From Marinilabiliaceae bacterium UBA5488 (GTDB lineage: Bacteria; Bacteroidota; Bacteroidia; Bacteroidales; Marinilabiliaceae), in NCBI GenBank assembly GCA_002427105.1, contig DIPM01000037.1:78684-142683 (forward strand): a DNA stretch of 64,000 nt, read 5' to 3'. Numbering within the stretch: the stretch's first letter is position 1; each line of letters begins with the position of its first letter. Shown here in pieces: positions 28,286-37,087 of the stretch. The position numbers and the translations under genes were made by a program. Below the pieces are notes generated by a model, which saw only the letters and a list, made by a program, of their open reading frames with translations, had not been told where the DNA came from and searched no databases.

Positions 28286-29011
28286 ATGCCTCACTTGAAA
28301 TTGCTATTGCTCGCGTTTGCCGCTACAGTCTTTCCCTGTTCTAATATCTCAGCTCAATGGAAGCTGGAGGTCGGCCCCCTGGTCGGAATATCCTGGTACA
28401 ATGGCGACTTGAACCCCTCAAAGCAATTATATAATGTACAGCCCGCTGTGGGTGGAATTATTCGCTACGTGGTCAACGACCGCATAGCATTCAGGGGAGG
28501 CCTTACTCTTGCCGGAATAAGCGGTTCCTATCCGCAGCCCGATATCTATTTTCCCGAATCATCGCCCAATAGATATCGTTTTAATCGTGAGTTGTTGGAT
28601 ATTACAACGATGTTGGAGATAAACTTTTTTTCTTTCGACCACCCCAATATAAAAGAGTCGCTTTTTACGCCCTATCTGACGCTGGGAGTGGGCTCAGTTT
28701 TTTATAAAAGATATACAGAAGATAATGGTAATCACGATGAAAAACCGACTTTTGTATTATCTTTGCCCTTCGGTGCCGGAGTGAAATGGAAGGCGACTGA
28801 ATGGATGAATCTCGGTGCAGAGTGGACTCTGCGTAAGGTCTTTGCTGATGATCTGGACCTTGTTGGGCATCAACAACCCGTCGATGGTTCAAATCCTTTT
28901 GGTTTTAGCGATACCGCGTTCACACACAATAACGACTGGTATTCGGTGGTTGGGGTTTATGCTACCTTTACACTGTTTAGCAGACGAGACAAGTGCCGCG
29001 ATGGATTTTAG
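28286..29011 (+). CDS. DUF6089 family outer-membrane protein
   Basis: A 241-residue exported protein with a Sec signal peptide (cleavage near ISAQ). The mature part begins WKLEVGPLVGISWYNGDLNP, the recognisable start of DUF6089, an eight-stranded barrel-like family restricted to Bacteroidota. It is placed between nadK and uppS in many genomes of the phylum, which suggests a link with envelope biogenesis. No function is established. It ends in VYATFTLFSRRDK with a short basic tail, unlike the usual terminal aromatic of a porin. Confidence 0.87.
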   Translation: MPHLKLLLLAFAATVFPCSNISAQWKLEVGPLVGISWYNGDLNPSKQLYNVQPAVGGIIRYVVNDRIAFRGGLTLAGISGSYPQPDIYFPESSPNRYRFNRELLDITTMLEINFFSFDHPNIKESLFTPYLTLGVGSVFYKRYTEDNGNHDEKPTFVLSLPFGAGVKWKATEWMNLGAEWTLRKVFADDLDLVGHQQPVDGSNPFGFSDTAFTHNNDWYSVVGVYATFTLFSRRDKCRDGF

Positions 29012-29032
29012 AAAACGAGTAATCAGGCAGGT

Positions 29033-29782
29033 ATGTCAGTCAAAGATTTGTTGATTCCTGAAAAGCTGCCGCGTCATGTGGCGGTTATAATGGATGGTAA
29101 TGGGCGTTGGGCCAAACAGCGAGGTTCGATTCGCATATTTGGACACAAAAGCGGAGTTAAGGCAGTGCGTGAAGTGACTGAAGCATCTGCCGAGCTTGGC
29201 ATTGATTTTCTTACTCTTTACGCGTTCTCAACCGAGAACTGGAATCGACCCAAGAATGAGGTTGATGCTTTGATGTCTCTTTTGGTTTCTACTATTTCGA
29301 CCGAGACAGAGACTCTGATGAAAAATAATGTTAAGCTTAAAGCAATCGGCTGTACTTCAAGCTTGCCGGCTAATGTCCAGGAGCAATTAAATACTTGCAT
29401 AGAAAATACATCAAATAATAACGGACTTACTCTTGTACTGGCTCTGAGTTATAGTTCGCGCTGGGAAATTATTGAAGCTGTGAAAAAGTTGAGCGAGGAT
29501 GTAAAACAAGGACTGCTTGAAATTTCAGATATTGACGGTCAAATTTTTAGCCAATATTTGGAAACAAGCAATATGCCTGATCCTGAGCTCCTTATCAGAA
29601 CAAGCGGCGAGTTTAGGATTAGCAATTTTCTGCTTTGGCAAATTGCCTACTCGGAATTATATTTTTCTGATGTTTTGTGGCCTGATTTTCGCAGGGAACA
29701 TTTTTATGAAGCACTTCTGGACTTTCAGAAACGCGAACGCCGCTTCGGCAAAACCAGTGACCAGTTAATTTTAAAAAGATAG
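29033..29782 (+). CDS. uppS: Isoprenyl transferase (undecaprenyl diphosphate synthase)
   Basis: Adds isopentenyl units in cis to farnesyl diphosphate to make the C55 lipid carrier for peptidoglycan and surface glycans. It is 249 residues. The catalytic motif VAVIMDGNGRWAKQRG contains the essential Asp. TLYAFSTENWNRP and the C-terminal LLIRTSGEFRISNFLLWQ are hallmarks. Two bases separate it from bamA, a coupling conserved in Bacteroidota. Confidence 0.97.
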   Translation: MSVKDLLIPEKLPRHVAVIMDGNGRWAKQRGSIRIFGHKSGVKAVREVTEASAELGIDFLTLYAFSTENWNRPKNEVDALMSLLVSTISTETETLMKNNVKLKAIGCTSSLPANVQEQLNTCIENTSNNNGLTLVLALSYSSRWEIIEAVKKLSEDVKQGLLEISDIDGQIFSQYLETSNMPDPELLIRTSGEFRISNFLLWQIAYSELYFSDVLWPDFRREHFYEALLDFQKRERRFGKTSDQLILKR

Positions 29783-29784
29783 AA

Positions 29785-32358
29785 ATGTTGCAACGATTAT
29801 CGCTCCTGTTTGTTCTCACTTTTTCCTTTGTCATTACGCTTTTTGGACAAAACCTCACACCGGAGATTACATACTCGGGTAAACCGCGCACTTATGTAAT
29901 TGCCGGAATAGAGGTTAGTGGTGACTTGAATAATGACCCCAAAATATTAGCTAATTTATCCGGTTTGCGCCTCGGACAGGAAATCACCGTGCCCGGTGAT
30001 GATATTACAGCTGCTATTAAAAAATACTGGGAATACGGGCTTTTTTCTGATGTCAAGATTAAGGCTTCAAGAATCGAAGGAAGAGATATCTACCTTGATA
30101 TTTATCTGCAAGAGCGGCCAAGGCTCTCGGAAATGAATTATATCGGACTGAAAAAGGCTGAAATTGAGGCCGTTAATGAAAAGGTAGCCATGATGAAAGG
30201 CAGTCAGGTAACGCCCTACCTTGTTACCCGTGCGGAGAAATTCATAAAGGATCATTTTGTTGAAAAGGGCTTTTATAATACTGAGGTTAATATAGTTCAG
30301 CGCGACGATACTTCACGTGTCAACCATGTTTTGTTAGACGTTTACGTTGACAAAAAAGAGAAGGTAAAGGTCAATTACCTTGGCTTTGAAGGAAATGAGG
30401 CCTTTACAGACAGGCGCCTTAACAGGGTGATGAAAAAGACTAATCAGCGTCGCAAAATCGGGAATTTCTTCAGAACGAAGAAATTCGTTGAAGATTTATA
30501 CCAGACCGATCTCGATGCTATAATCGAAAAATATAACGAGAAGGGCTATAGGGATGCTTATATCGTATATGACTCCATAACTCGCAATGACGACAATAGC
30601 GTCGATATACGGATAAGTATTGAAGAGGGCAACAAGTACTATTTCGGAGATATTACCTGGGTGGGCAACAGCATTTACCCAAGTGAATATCTGGGGTATT
30701 TGCTGCGTATCAGGAAGGGTGACGTGTTCAACCAAACCCAACTCGATGAGCGTCTCTTTATGGATGATGATGCTGTGCATAATGAATATATGAACAACGG
30801 TTACTTGTTTAGTAGAATTATACCGGTTGACCTTAGAGTATATAATGATACCGTGGATTTGGAGATGCGCGTATATGAAGGCGACCAGGCCACTATCAAC
30901 AGAGTTATTATTAAGGGTAATACTAAAACTCACGAGCACGTGGTGCGTCGGGAACTTCGCACCAAGCCCGGTGAGCTCTTTAATAAAGCTGCCCTTATTC
31001 GTACCGTACGCGAACTTGCACAGCTGGGGCACTTCGACCCTGAAAAGATTAATCCTGTGCCCATTCCCGATCCGGACAAGGGAACTGTTGACCTTGAATA
31101 TAACCTTGAAGAAAAGGCAAATGATCAGGTGGAGCTGTCAGGAGGATGGGGTGCCGGTATGTTTGTAGGTTCGCTGGGTCTGCGTTTCTCAAACTTCTCA
31201 ATGCGTAATTTCTTTAACAAAGAGGCCTGGAGACCACTGCCCACCGGTGATGGACAGACCCTTTCGCTGAGGGCACAGACCAACGGAAAGTACTATCAAT
31301 CATATAGTGTTAGTTTTGTTGAGCCCTGGCTGGGTGGCAAGAAACCCAATTCTTTAAGTGCATCACTTTATTATACCATCCAGACCGGTATCAGCAGTAG
31401 CTATGGATATTATGGCGGCTATAGTAGTTATGGTTACGGCTATAACGACCCATACTCCATGCGGGGTGATGACTCCCGCCATATCAAGGTTCTTGGTGCT
31501 TCTTTAGGTATTGGACGCCGCCTAAGCTGGCCGGATGACTATTTTACGCTATACAATGAGGTGAGTTATCGTCAATACGATCTTAAGGACTGGTCTTTTG
31601 TTGGAAATTTCAGAGACGGTAGGTCCCACAGTATTTACTTGAAAACCTTACTTTCACGCCGTTCTATAGATAATCCTTTATATACCCGTACTGGCTCTGA
31701 CTTTTCGCTGGGCCTTGAACTTACGCCCCCATATTCACTTTTCAGCGACAAAGACTTCTCGAAGGTTACAAGTCAGCAGGAGCTTTATGAGTTGATTGAA
31801 TATCATAAATGGACTTTTAAAGGCTCTATGTTTAAGCCGCTTGACAGAGCCAGCAAACTTGTGTTGATGACTAAAATTGAAGGTGGATTCCTGGGCTATT
31901 ATAATAAGGACAGAAAATCACCTTTCGAGAAATATACTCTCGGTGGCGACGGGATGACCGGTTATAGCATGTATGGCAGCGAGACCATCGGCCTTAGGGG
32001 ATATGATAACAACTCATTGACCCCTTACAGTGTCTATTCGGATGAGGATAACAATAAATACTCGACGCAGGACGGTAACATGTACACGAAGCTTACCATG
32101 GAAATGAGATATCCCTTAACGCTTCAGCCATCGGCGACAGTTTACGGTTTGGTATTTGCAGAAGCAGGTAACGCCTGGTCGGAGTTTAGAGATTATAATC
32201 CTTTTAACCTGCATCGCTCTGCCGGTATAGGCGTAAGAATTTTCCTGCCTATGTTTGGATTGATGGGTATCGACTGGGGATATGGATTTGATGATGTTCC
32301 GGGACGTCCCGATGCTGCCGGCAGCAATTTCCACTTTGTTATGGGTCAAAGTTTTTAA
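29785..32358 (+). CDS. bamA: Outer-membrane protein assembly factor BamA
   Basis: Central beta-barrel of the BAM machine inserting outer-membrane proteins. It is 857 residues. A signal peptide (~23 residues) is followed by five POTRA repeats (about residues 35-450; for example VDLRVYNDTVDLEMRVYEG and ATINRVIIKGNTKTHEHV) and a C-terminal 16-strand barrel. The barrel contains the VRGF/Y-type lid motif as LRGYD and ends in FHFVMGQSF with a terminal aromatic. A Tyr/Gly-rich insertion at about residues 534-560 (YGYYGGYSSYGYGYNDPY) is unusual and probably sits in an extracellular loop. The gene lies directly upstream of three Skp-family chaperone genes. Confidence 0.96.
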   Translation: MLQRLSLLFVLTFSFVITLFGQNLTPEITYSGKPRTYVIAGIEVSGDLNNDPKILANLSGLRLGQEITVPGDDITAAIKKYWEYGLFSDVKIKASRIEGRDIYLDIYLQERPRLSEMNYIGLKKAEIEAVNEKVAMMKGSQVTPYLVTRAEKFIKDHFVEKGFYNTEVNIVQRDDTSRVNHVLLDVYVDKKEKVKVNYLGFEGNEAFTDRRLNRVMKKTNQRRKIGNFFRTKKFVEDLYQTDLDAIIEKYNEKGYRDAYIVYDSITRNDDNSVDIRISIEEGNKYYFGDITWVGNSIYPSEYLGYLLRIRKGDVFNQTQLDERLFMDDDAVHNEYMNNGYLFSRIIPVDLRVYNDTVDLEMRVYEGDQATINRVIIKGNTKTHEHVVRRELRTKPGELFNKAALIRTVRELAQLGHFDPEKINPVPIPDPDKGTVDLEYNLEEKANDQVELSGGWGAGMFVGSLGLRFSNFSMRNFFNKEAWRPLPTGDGQTLSLRAQTNGKYYQSYSVSFVEPWLGGKKPNSLSASLYYTIQTGISSSYGYYGGYSSYGYGYNDPYSMRGDDSRHIKVLGASLGIGRRLSWPDDYFTLYNEVSYRQYDLKDWSFVGNFRDGRSHSIYLKTLLSRRSIDNPLYTRTGSDFSLGLELTPPYSLFSDKDFSKVTSQQELYELIEYHKWTFKGSMFKPLDRASKLVLMTKIEGGFLGYYNKDRKSPFEKYTLGGDGMTGYSMYGSETIGLRGYDNNSLTPYSVYSDEDNNKYSTQDGNMYTKLTMEMRYPLTLQPSATVYGLVFAEAGNAWSEFRDYNPFNLHRSAGIGVRIFLPMFGLMGIDWGYGFDDVPGRPDAAGSNFHFVMGQSF

Positions 32359-32438
32359 GATTAAAAGATTTGTATTAAATTTTGGTTCGGTTTTTGGATA
32401 GACTATAGTTGGGTGCCAATGGATTTTTATTAAAAATT

Positions 32439-32957
32439 ATGGTTATGAGAAAAACAATTTTAATTTTGTTGTTGGGGATTTTTAGCATACAGATGTCTGT
32501 TAACGCCCAACGTTATGCTTTTGTAGATACCGATTACGTTCTCAAAAATATCCCGGCTTACCAGGCTGCTCAGGAGCAGCTTAACCAGCTGTCGAGACAG
32601 TGGCAGGCTGAAATTGAGAAGATTTATCAGGATGTATCGGAGATGTACAAGACCTACCAGACTGAAAGCGTTTTCTTGTCAAATGAGATGCGCGTATCAC
32701 GTGAAGAGGCTATAATCGAGAGAGAGAAAGAGGCCAAAATAATGCAAAATAAGTATTTTGGACAGGATGGGGAGATGGCAAAGCGTCAGGAAAGTATGAT
32801 TCAGCCTATTCAGGAGCAGATAGCAGCGGTTATTCGTGAGATGGCTAAAGAGGAAGGCCTTGCAGCAATCTTCGATAAAAGCAGCGGTGTGCTTTATCTC
32901 GACCCGAGTCACGACCGCAGCGATCAGGTGCTGGAGCGTTTAGGGCATAGAAAGTAA
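32439..32957 (+). CDS. Periplasmic chaperone Skp/OmpH family, copy 1
   Basis: A 172-residue exported protein. I start it at the ATG at 32439 (a second ATG is at 32445). A TTG-initiated extension to 32409 adds residues unlike a signal peptide. The signal peptide ends near VNAQ. The mature protein begins RYAFVDTDYVLKNIPAYQ, the Skp beta-core start, then forms a long charged coiled coil (~45-140) that makes the tentacle arms. It returns to the core with AAIFDKSSGVLYLDPSHD. It holds unfolded outer-membrane proteins for BamA and is the first of three tandem paralogues. Confidence 0.92.
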   Translation: MVMRKTILILLLGIFSIQMSVNAQRYAFVDTDYVLKNIPAYQAAQEQLNQLSRQWQAEIEKIYQDVSEMYKTYQTESVFLSNEMRVSREEAIIEREKEAKIMQNKYFGQDGEMAKRQESMIQPIQEQIAAVIREMAKEEGLAAIFDKSSGVLYLDPSHDRSDQVLERLGHRK

Positions 32958-32975
32958 TTACGTAAATAAAATATA

Positions 32976-33488
32976 ATGCGAATACGAACACTATTTTTAA
33001 GCACATTAGTTTTGCTCTTTTTTTCTGCCGGAATCAGCGCGCAGAATCCTAAATTCGGGCATGTAAATGTGGCTGATATTGTGCTGTTAATGCCTGAATA
33101 TCAGAATATCAGTACGGTAATGGAGAGTGAAACCAAAAAGCTTGAGGATCAGCTTACGGTTATGCGCGAAGATCTCCAAAAGATCGAGCTCGAATATGAA
33201 AACAACTACGAAACTTATAGCGTAGAGCAGCGCACTGCAAAAGAGCAGGAGTATGCAGGCATGCAGCAAAGGGTGCAGACGTTTTTTACAGGAGCGCAAC
33301 AATCATTGCAGCAAAAACAGCAGGAGTTGCAGATACCTGTTCTTGAGAAGCTTAAAAGAACGATTGAGGAAGTAGGTGCCGAACAAGGTTATCTTTATAT
33401 TTTTGAAGTTAACTCCGGTCTTACACTTTTTCATTCTTCGAAAAGTGAAGATGTTACGCCCATGGTTAAAACAAAGCTGGGCATTTAG
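32976..33488 (+). CDS. Periplasmic chaperone Skp/OmpH family, copy 2
   Basis: A 170-residue paralogue with a signal peptide ending at SAQ. The core strand is KFGHVNVADIVLLMPEYQ, followed by a Gln/Glu-rich coiled coil (~45-125, EQEYAGMQQRVQ, QQSLQQKQQEL) and the C-terminal strand GYLYIFEVNSGLTLF. The start is 18 bases after the copy 1 stop codon. It resembles copy 3 more than copy 1, suggesting a more recent duplication of the last pair. Confidence 0.92.
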   Translation: MRIRTLFLSTLVLLFFSAGISAQNPKFGHVNVADIVLLMPEYQNISTVMESETKKLEDQLTVMREDLQKIELEYENNYETYSVEQRTAKEQEYAGMQQRVQTFFTGAQQSLQQKQQELQIPVLEKLKRTIEEVGAEQGYLYIFEVNSGLTLFHSSKSEDVTPMVKTKLGI

Positions 33489-33522
33489 TTTTTAGTGTTG
33501 AATACTTAATAAATACATTGAT

Positions 33523-34032
33523 ATGAAGATGATTAAAACTTTTGTACTTGCTTGCCTTTTGCTGCTTTCTTCGATGTTGACGGCCCAGGATTTGAAGTTT
33601 GGCCATATTAATATGCAAGAGCTTATTATGGAGTTGCCGGCCAAATTGGAAGCCGACACAAAGTTGCAGGCAGAAGCTCAGATTCTGCAAGATAGAATGA
33701 AGGTGATGAGTGAAGAACATGAAAAGAAATTCCGTGATTATATAGCACAGCGTGAAACTATGCCTGAACTTATCCGCACTACCATGGAGAAAGAAATTCA
33801 GGATATAGAACAACGGCTGCAAAACTACCAAACAATGGCTCAGCAAACCCTTCAAAAAAAGGAGCAGGAATTGTATCAGCCCATCCTTGAAAAAGTTCAG
33901 CAAGCTGTGGATAACGTAGGTCAGGAGCAAGGCTTTATTTATATTTTTGACCTGAGCTCGCAGGTGGTTTTGTATCACTCCGACAAAAGCGTCGATTGTG
34001 GCCCGCTGGTGAAAGCTAAGCTTGGTCTTTAA
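33523..34032 (+). CDS. Periplasmic chaperone Skp/OmpH family, copy 3
   Basis: A 169-residue paralogue. The signal peptide ends at LTAQ. The core strand KFGHINMQELIMELP is followed by a coiled coil (~40-125) and GFIYIFDLSSQVVLYHSD, which mirrors copy 2 (GYLYIFEVNSGLTLFHSS) almost position by position. It is the last gene of the uppS-bamA-skp run and is followed by a strong terminator. Confidence 0.92.
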   Translation: MKMIKTFVLACLLLLSSMLTAQDLKFGHINMQELIMELPAKLEADTKLQAEAQILQDRMKVMSEEHEKKFRDYIAQRETMPELIRTTMEKEIQDIEQRLQNYQTMAQQTLQKKEQELYQPILEKVQQAVDNVGQEQGFIYIFDLSSQVVLYHSDKSVDCGPLVKAKLGL

Positions 34033-34084
34033 TTAAAACGCTGGCATCCTGTTTATGCAGGGCCGGCAAAAAGAGATTTGAAAG

Positions 34085-34110
34085 AAAAGCCGGAGCTTCC
34101 GGCTTTTTTT
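34085..34110 (+). terminator. Strong intrinsic terminator of the bamA-skp operon
   Basis: GCCGGA (34089-34094) pairs with TCCGGC (34098-34103), extended by flanking A/T pairs and followed by a run of seven T residues. Confidence 0.88.
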
Positions 34111-34139
34111 ATACCTTTAATCTGCTTTTTAATCTAATC

Positions 34140-34970
34140 ATGCAGAAAATGAGTCCCATCGCGGTTTTTGATTCCGGATATGGCGGATTAACCGTGCTTC
34201 GCCATCTCTTAAAGGCTTTTCCACAGTATGATTTTATTTACTATGGAGATAATGCCCGGGCGCCTTACGGTAACCGCTCCTTCGATGTGGTGTATCAATA
34301 CACCCTTGAGGCGGTGAAGATGCTTTTTGATATGGGCTCGCCTTTGGTTATATTGGCCTGCAATACTGCCTCGGCAAAGGCTTTGCGCACAATTCAGCAA
34401 GTTGACCTGCCAAAAATGGATGCAGGCAAAAGGGTGCTGGGGGTGATACGGCCCAGCGTCGAAAGCGTAGGGGCTATGAGCAGCACCGGCAATGTGGCAG
34501 TATTAGGCACCATAGGCACTGTTATGTCAGAGTCTTACCCCATAGAGTTCAGAAAGCTCTTTCCTGAGCTTAAAGTAGTGCAGGAAGCTTGCCCCATGTG
34601 GGTTTCTCTGGTCGAGAACGATGAGCTGGATTCTGAGGGAGCTCACTACTTTGTAAAGAAAGACTTGCAGAGACTCTTTGAAAGGGCTCCCCTTACCGAT
34701 ACTGTGATACTGGGCTGCACTCATTACCCGCTTTTGCTGCCGGTGATTGAGCGCTATCTTCCACCAAAAATCAGACTGGTATCGCAAGGCCCTATTGTGG
34801 CTGCAAGTCTGGCTGACTACCTGCGTCGCCATCCTGAAATGGAGCAAAGGATATCACGAGGCGCCTCGGTTAAATTTTACACCAGCGAATACCCCGGGAG
34901 ATTTAACCAGGCTGCCACGACTTTCTTAGGCAGTGACGTCAATGCCCGGCATATAAAGCACGATTGTTAG
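34140..34970 (+). CDS. murI: Glutamate racemase
   Basis: Interconverts L- and D-glutamate for peptidoglycan. It is 276 residues with both catalytic cysteines, Cys74 in LACNTAS and Cys193 in LGCTHYPL, and the substrate loop FDSGYGGLTVL. It follows the bamA-skp terminator, so it has its own promoter. It converges on the gamma carbonic anhydrase gene with a single intervening base. Confidence 0.96.
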   Translation: MQKMSPIAVFDSGYGGLTVLRHLLKAFPQYDFIYYGDNARAPYGNRSFDVVYQYTLEAVKMLFDMGSPLVILACNTASAKALRTIQQVDLPKMDAGKRVLGVIRPSVESVGAMSSTGNVAVLGTIGTVMSESYPIEFRKLFPELKVVQEACPMWVSLVENDELDSEGAHYFVKKDLQRLFERAPLTDTVILGCTHYPLLLPVIERYLPPKIRLVSQGPIVAASLADYLRRHPEMEQRISRGASVKFYTSEYPGRFNQAATTFLGSDVNARHIKHDC

Positions 34971-34971
34971 A

Positions 34972-35484
34972 CTACTTATACCAGCCGGCATACATAAGGT
35001 AATTGTTGGCTATTTTATCTATCATTTCCGACGTTTGTGCAGGCTCAATATCTTTTACTTTTTTAGCAGGTACTCCCGCGTAAACGCTGTTGGGCTCAAC
35101 TACTGTATCGCTAAGCACAAGCGCGTTGGCAGCGATTATTGAGTTGCTGCCTATCACGGCGTGGTCAAGGATGGTCGAACCGATGCCTATCAGCACATTG
35201 CTCTCTATCTTAGCACCATGAATAGTCACGTTGTGACCTATTGAAACATTATCGCCAATCTCTATTGTTGATTTTTGATACAAGGTGTGCAGCACGGCGC
35301 CGTCCTGGATATTCACTTTGTTTCCGATCCTTATAGAGTTTACATCGCCACGCAAAACCGCGTTAAACCAAATGCTGCAATCGTCGCCAATCTCTACATC
35401 ACCAACTATTGTGGCATTCTCGGCCAGAAAGACATTTTTCCCGATTTTAGGCTTAAACCCTCGTACTTTTTTTATTAATGCCAT
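34972..35484 (-). CDS. Gamma-carbonic-anhydrase-like (YrdA/PaaY-type) hexapeptide protein
   Basis: A 170-residue left-handed beta-helix protein with hexapeptide repeats throughout. Putative metal histidines lie in AVLHTLYQ, SIGHNVTIHGAKI, the arrangement of gamma-class carbonic anhydrases. Many YrdA/PaaY-type members have weak or no hydratase activity, so the catalytic role is uncertain. The C-terminal helix follows VYAGVPAKKVKDIE. It is a single gene at the boundary to the accessory RHS region. Confidence 0.9.
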   Translation of the reverse strand: MALIKKVRGFKPKIGKNVFLAENATIVGDVEIGDDCSIWFNAVLRGDVNSIRIGNKVNIQDGAVLHTLYQKSTIEIGDNVSIGHNVTIHGAKIESNVLIGIGSTILDHAVIGSNSIIAANALVLSDTVVEPNSVYAGVPAKKVKDIEPAQTSEMIDKIANNYLMYAGWYK

Positions 35485-35629
35485 TTTTATTATATTTCAA
35501 GTTTTATGTTTCAAGTTTCGGGTTAATTGTAACTGATGACTTATGACTGCAAATGTAAGGCTATTTTTTAAATCGTATAGTTAGTGCAATCGCAAAATCC
35601 AAACCGCTGACCTCGAAGGGCTGATATTA

Positions 35630-35838
35630 TTATAGCAATGATATGCATAGAGAGAAATCCGGGACTGATGATATATAAGTTCCGTATTCACCTCCTGTCG
35701 CAAAGTAATATCCGATATTATGAGCTGATCTGTTTACTAATTAATCTCATATGAGTAGTCCATTGCAAGCTCACATTGTGAACAGATTGCAATTAATAGA
35801 ATACTCAATATGCTTATAATGAATATAAATGTTCTCAT
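35630..35838 (-). pseudogene. Frameshifted immunity-type lipoprotein remnant
   Basis: Reading the minus strand from the ATG at 35838 gives a lipoprotein-like N-terminus (MRTFIFIISILSILL, then a Cys-containing ICSQC) that stops after ~33 codons. In the -1 frame the sequence continues NRSAHNIGYYFATGGEYGTY, which lines up with NNAEHSIGAYFALGGKLGT of the lipoprotein at 38789-39217. The remnant is therefore a decayed paralogue of that immunity-like gene, broken by a one-base indel and truncated. It is the outermost element of the RHS cassette array. Confidence 0.6.
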
Positions 35839-35901
35839 GTCTTATCTTTTTGATCTTGGATAATATGTCTCTAAAGTACTATCTTTATATGAAGTTAGAT
35901 T

Positions 35902-36004
35902 TCAATCCACTCCATAATACTTACCAAAATAGTCCGCAGCATACTTATTAGCTCGCATTTCATACACCCGAAAATCGTGAGTGGTAAATTCCTCCCTAAT
36001 TAAA
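35902..36004 (-). pseudogene. RHS toxin-tip remnant (second copy of the metallopeptidase-like tail)
   Basis: The minus-strand frame reads EEFTTHDFRVYEMRANKYAA and then a short variant tail (DYFGKYYGVD) before a stop. The first part is identical to the remnant at 39229-39370, because it lies in the exact 283-base duplication. The tails diverge. It has no start codon and is not expected to be expressed alone. Confidence 0.55.
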
Positions 36005-36236
36005 ATGCATTTCATTTACAACCAAAAGATATTCTGCTTGTGTATCTGATAACTCATGATATTTCCAGTTTTCATCTAACAAATAGTTAATGCTTGACTC
36101 AATAGTGTCCTCTTTTGTTACTTCAAAAGATTTGAACCATCTGCTTATTTCCGTTTTATGTACGGAATTTCCGAAACCTCTGGTTTGGTGTACTATTACT
36201 TCTGAATTAGGTTGAATTACAACTTCACCATACTCA
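35954..36236. repeat. Exact 283-base direct repeat, copy 1
   Basis: Identical base for base to 39320-39602 (offset 3366). It carries the 3' part of the lipoprotein gene complete at 39362-39739 plus the start of the adjoining tip remnant. At its right edge it is fused to a different lipoprotein gene (36217-36564). Confidence 0.95.
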
Positions 36237-36564
36237 AGTCATAATCCAATAGGAAATATTGACACCATCCCTTATCTAATACATACTCGAGGTTGGATTT
36301 TACTTCTCTAATTTCTCTTGAAGAGTAAGGCGCTATTATGTTAAAATCAGATACTCCACTTTGCCATGGATTGTCACTGCTTAATGTAGTGTCCAGAACT
36401 GTTTGATTTTTATACTCCTTATAAAATACGACCTTTCTATATGAGTGATTTATTACAGTTATATCCTGAACATCTTCTATGTCATGAGGACAACCTGTGA
36501 GTAAAAGAGGTATTAGTCCAATAAATAATACTCTGACGGTAGTGTTTTGCTTTAGTCTGACCAT
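36217..36564 (-). CDS. Immunity-like lipoprotein, C-terminus replaced by the duplication
   Basis: A 115-residue lipoprotein whose signal peptide ends in the lipobox LLTGC. The mature part (ITVINHSYRKVVFYKEY, IAPYSSREIREVKSN) has the layout of the other lipoprotein immunity candidates of the array. The last six codons lie inside the 283-base repeat and are read in a different frame from the gene that repeat comes from, so the natural C-terminus has been lost. It sits 10 bases downstream of the toxin-tip fragment at 36575-36940, the expected place for its cognate immunity gene. Whether it is still functional is doubtful. Confidence 0.6.
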   Translation of the reverse strand: MVRLKQNTTVRVLFIGLIPLLLTGCPHDIEDVQDITVINHSYRKVVFYKEYKNQTVLDTTLSSDNPWQSGVSDFNIIAPYSSREIREVKSNLEYVLDKGWCQYFLLDYDLSMVKL

Positions 36565-36574
36565 GTTACATCAA

Positions 36575-36940
36575 TTATGTATAGTGAAAATAAATCAATA
36601 TATAACCAATTAGCGTCATAGGTTGTTGCCAGGTATGTCTCGAAACAACTTGCAAAAACTGATTGAAGCTATTACCCTGCTCTTCATCTACTTGAAATAA
36701 GCCCATGGAAATATTCCAGGAATTATTTGCTCGTTTTGCGGCCTCATTCCATCCACCATCAATAGGACCTACCATTCCCGAGATTGATGCCTTACCAGCA
36801 AATGTAGAAACCGCTGCCTCGGTAGTTCCAGGCGGAACTATCCCTAAACCAACCGTACCCACTAACCAATGCCACCATTTCTCCCCACTTGGGTCTGTAT
36901 ATATCAGGGGGTTGTTGAGGCAGTATCGCAACCAGTAAAG
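36575..36940 (-). pseudogene. Displaced RHS C-terminal tip (core end plus toxin N-half)
   Basis: From about 36938 the minus strand encodes LRYCLNNPLIYTDPSGEKWW, the characteristic end of an RHS core. An alternate tip of ~105 residues follows, with VSRHTWQQPMTLIGYILIYF before the stop. From memory, the SRxTWExPQTxxGY pattern precedes HExGH metallopeptidase tips in Bacteroidota RHS proteins. Here the tip stops before any HExGH motif. The frame also opens a little upstream, but those residues do not resemble an RHS core. No start codon or signal peptide is present, so this is an orphan recombination donor. Confidence 0.65.
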
Positions 36941-37052
36941 CCCAAAACAGGATGCCTCGCATACACGGGACAACCAAAATCAAAGAACGTTTTCTTTTTA
37001 TTCGTTAAAACCCAAAAATACAGTTTTTTCTTTTTCAACTAAAAGAATATCA

Positions 37053-37084
37053 ATTGAAGAGCCCCGGTTCCCCGAGGCTTTCTT
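37053..37084 (-). terminator. GC-rich hairpin after the zinc-ribbon immunity gene
   Basis: AGCCCCGG and CCGAGGCT form an 8-base stem with one mismatch and a 4-base loop just past the stop codon at 37088. The T tract on the minus strand is weak. Confidence 0.45.
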
Positions 37085-37087
37085 ATA

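Noticed and set aside
30496..31032. 178-codon minus-strand open frame opposite bamA
   Set aside because: It is fully overlapped by a certain gene, with no motif or ribosome-binding context.
33466..33978. 170-codon minus-strand open frame opposite the third skp gene
   Set aside because: It is an antisense shadow of the biased coiled-coil codons, with residues rich in Leu/Phe/His and no family.
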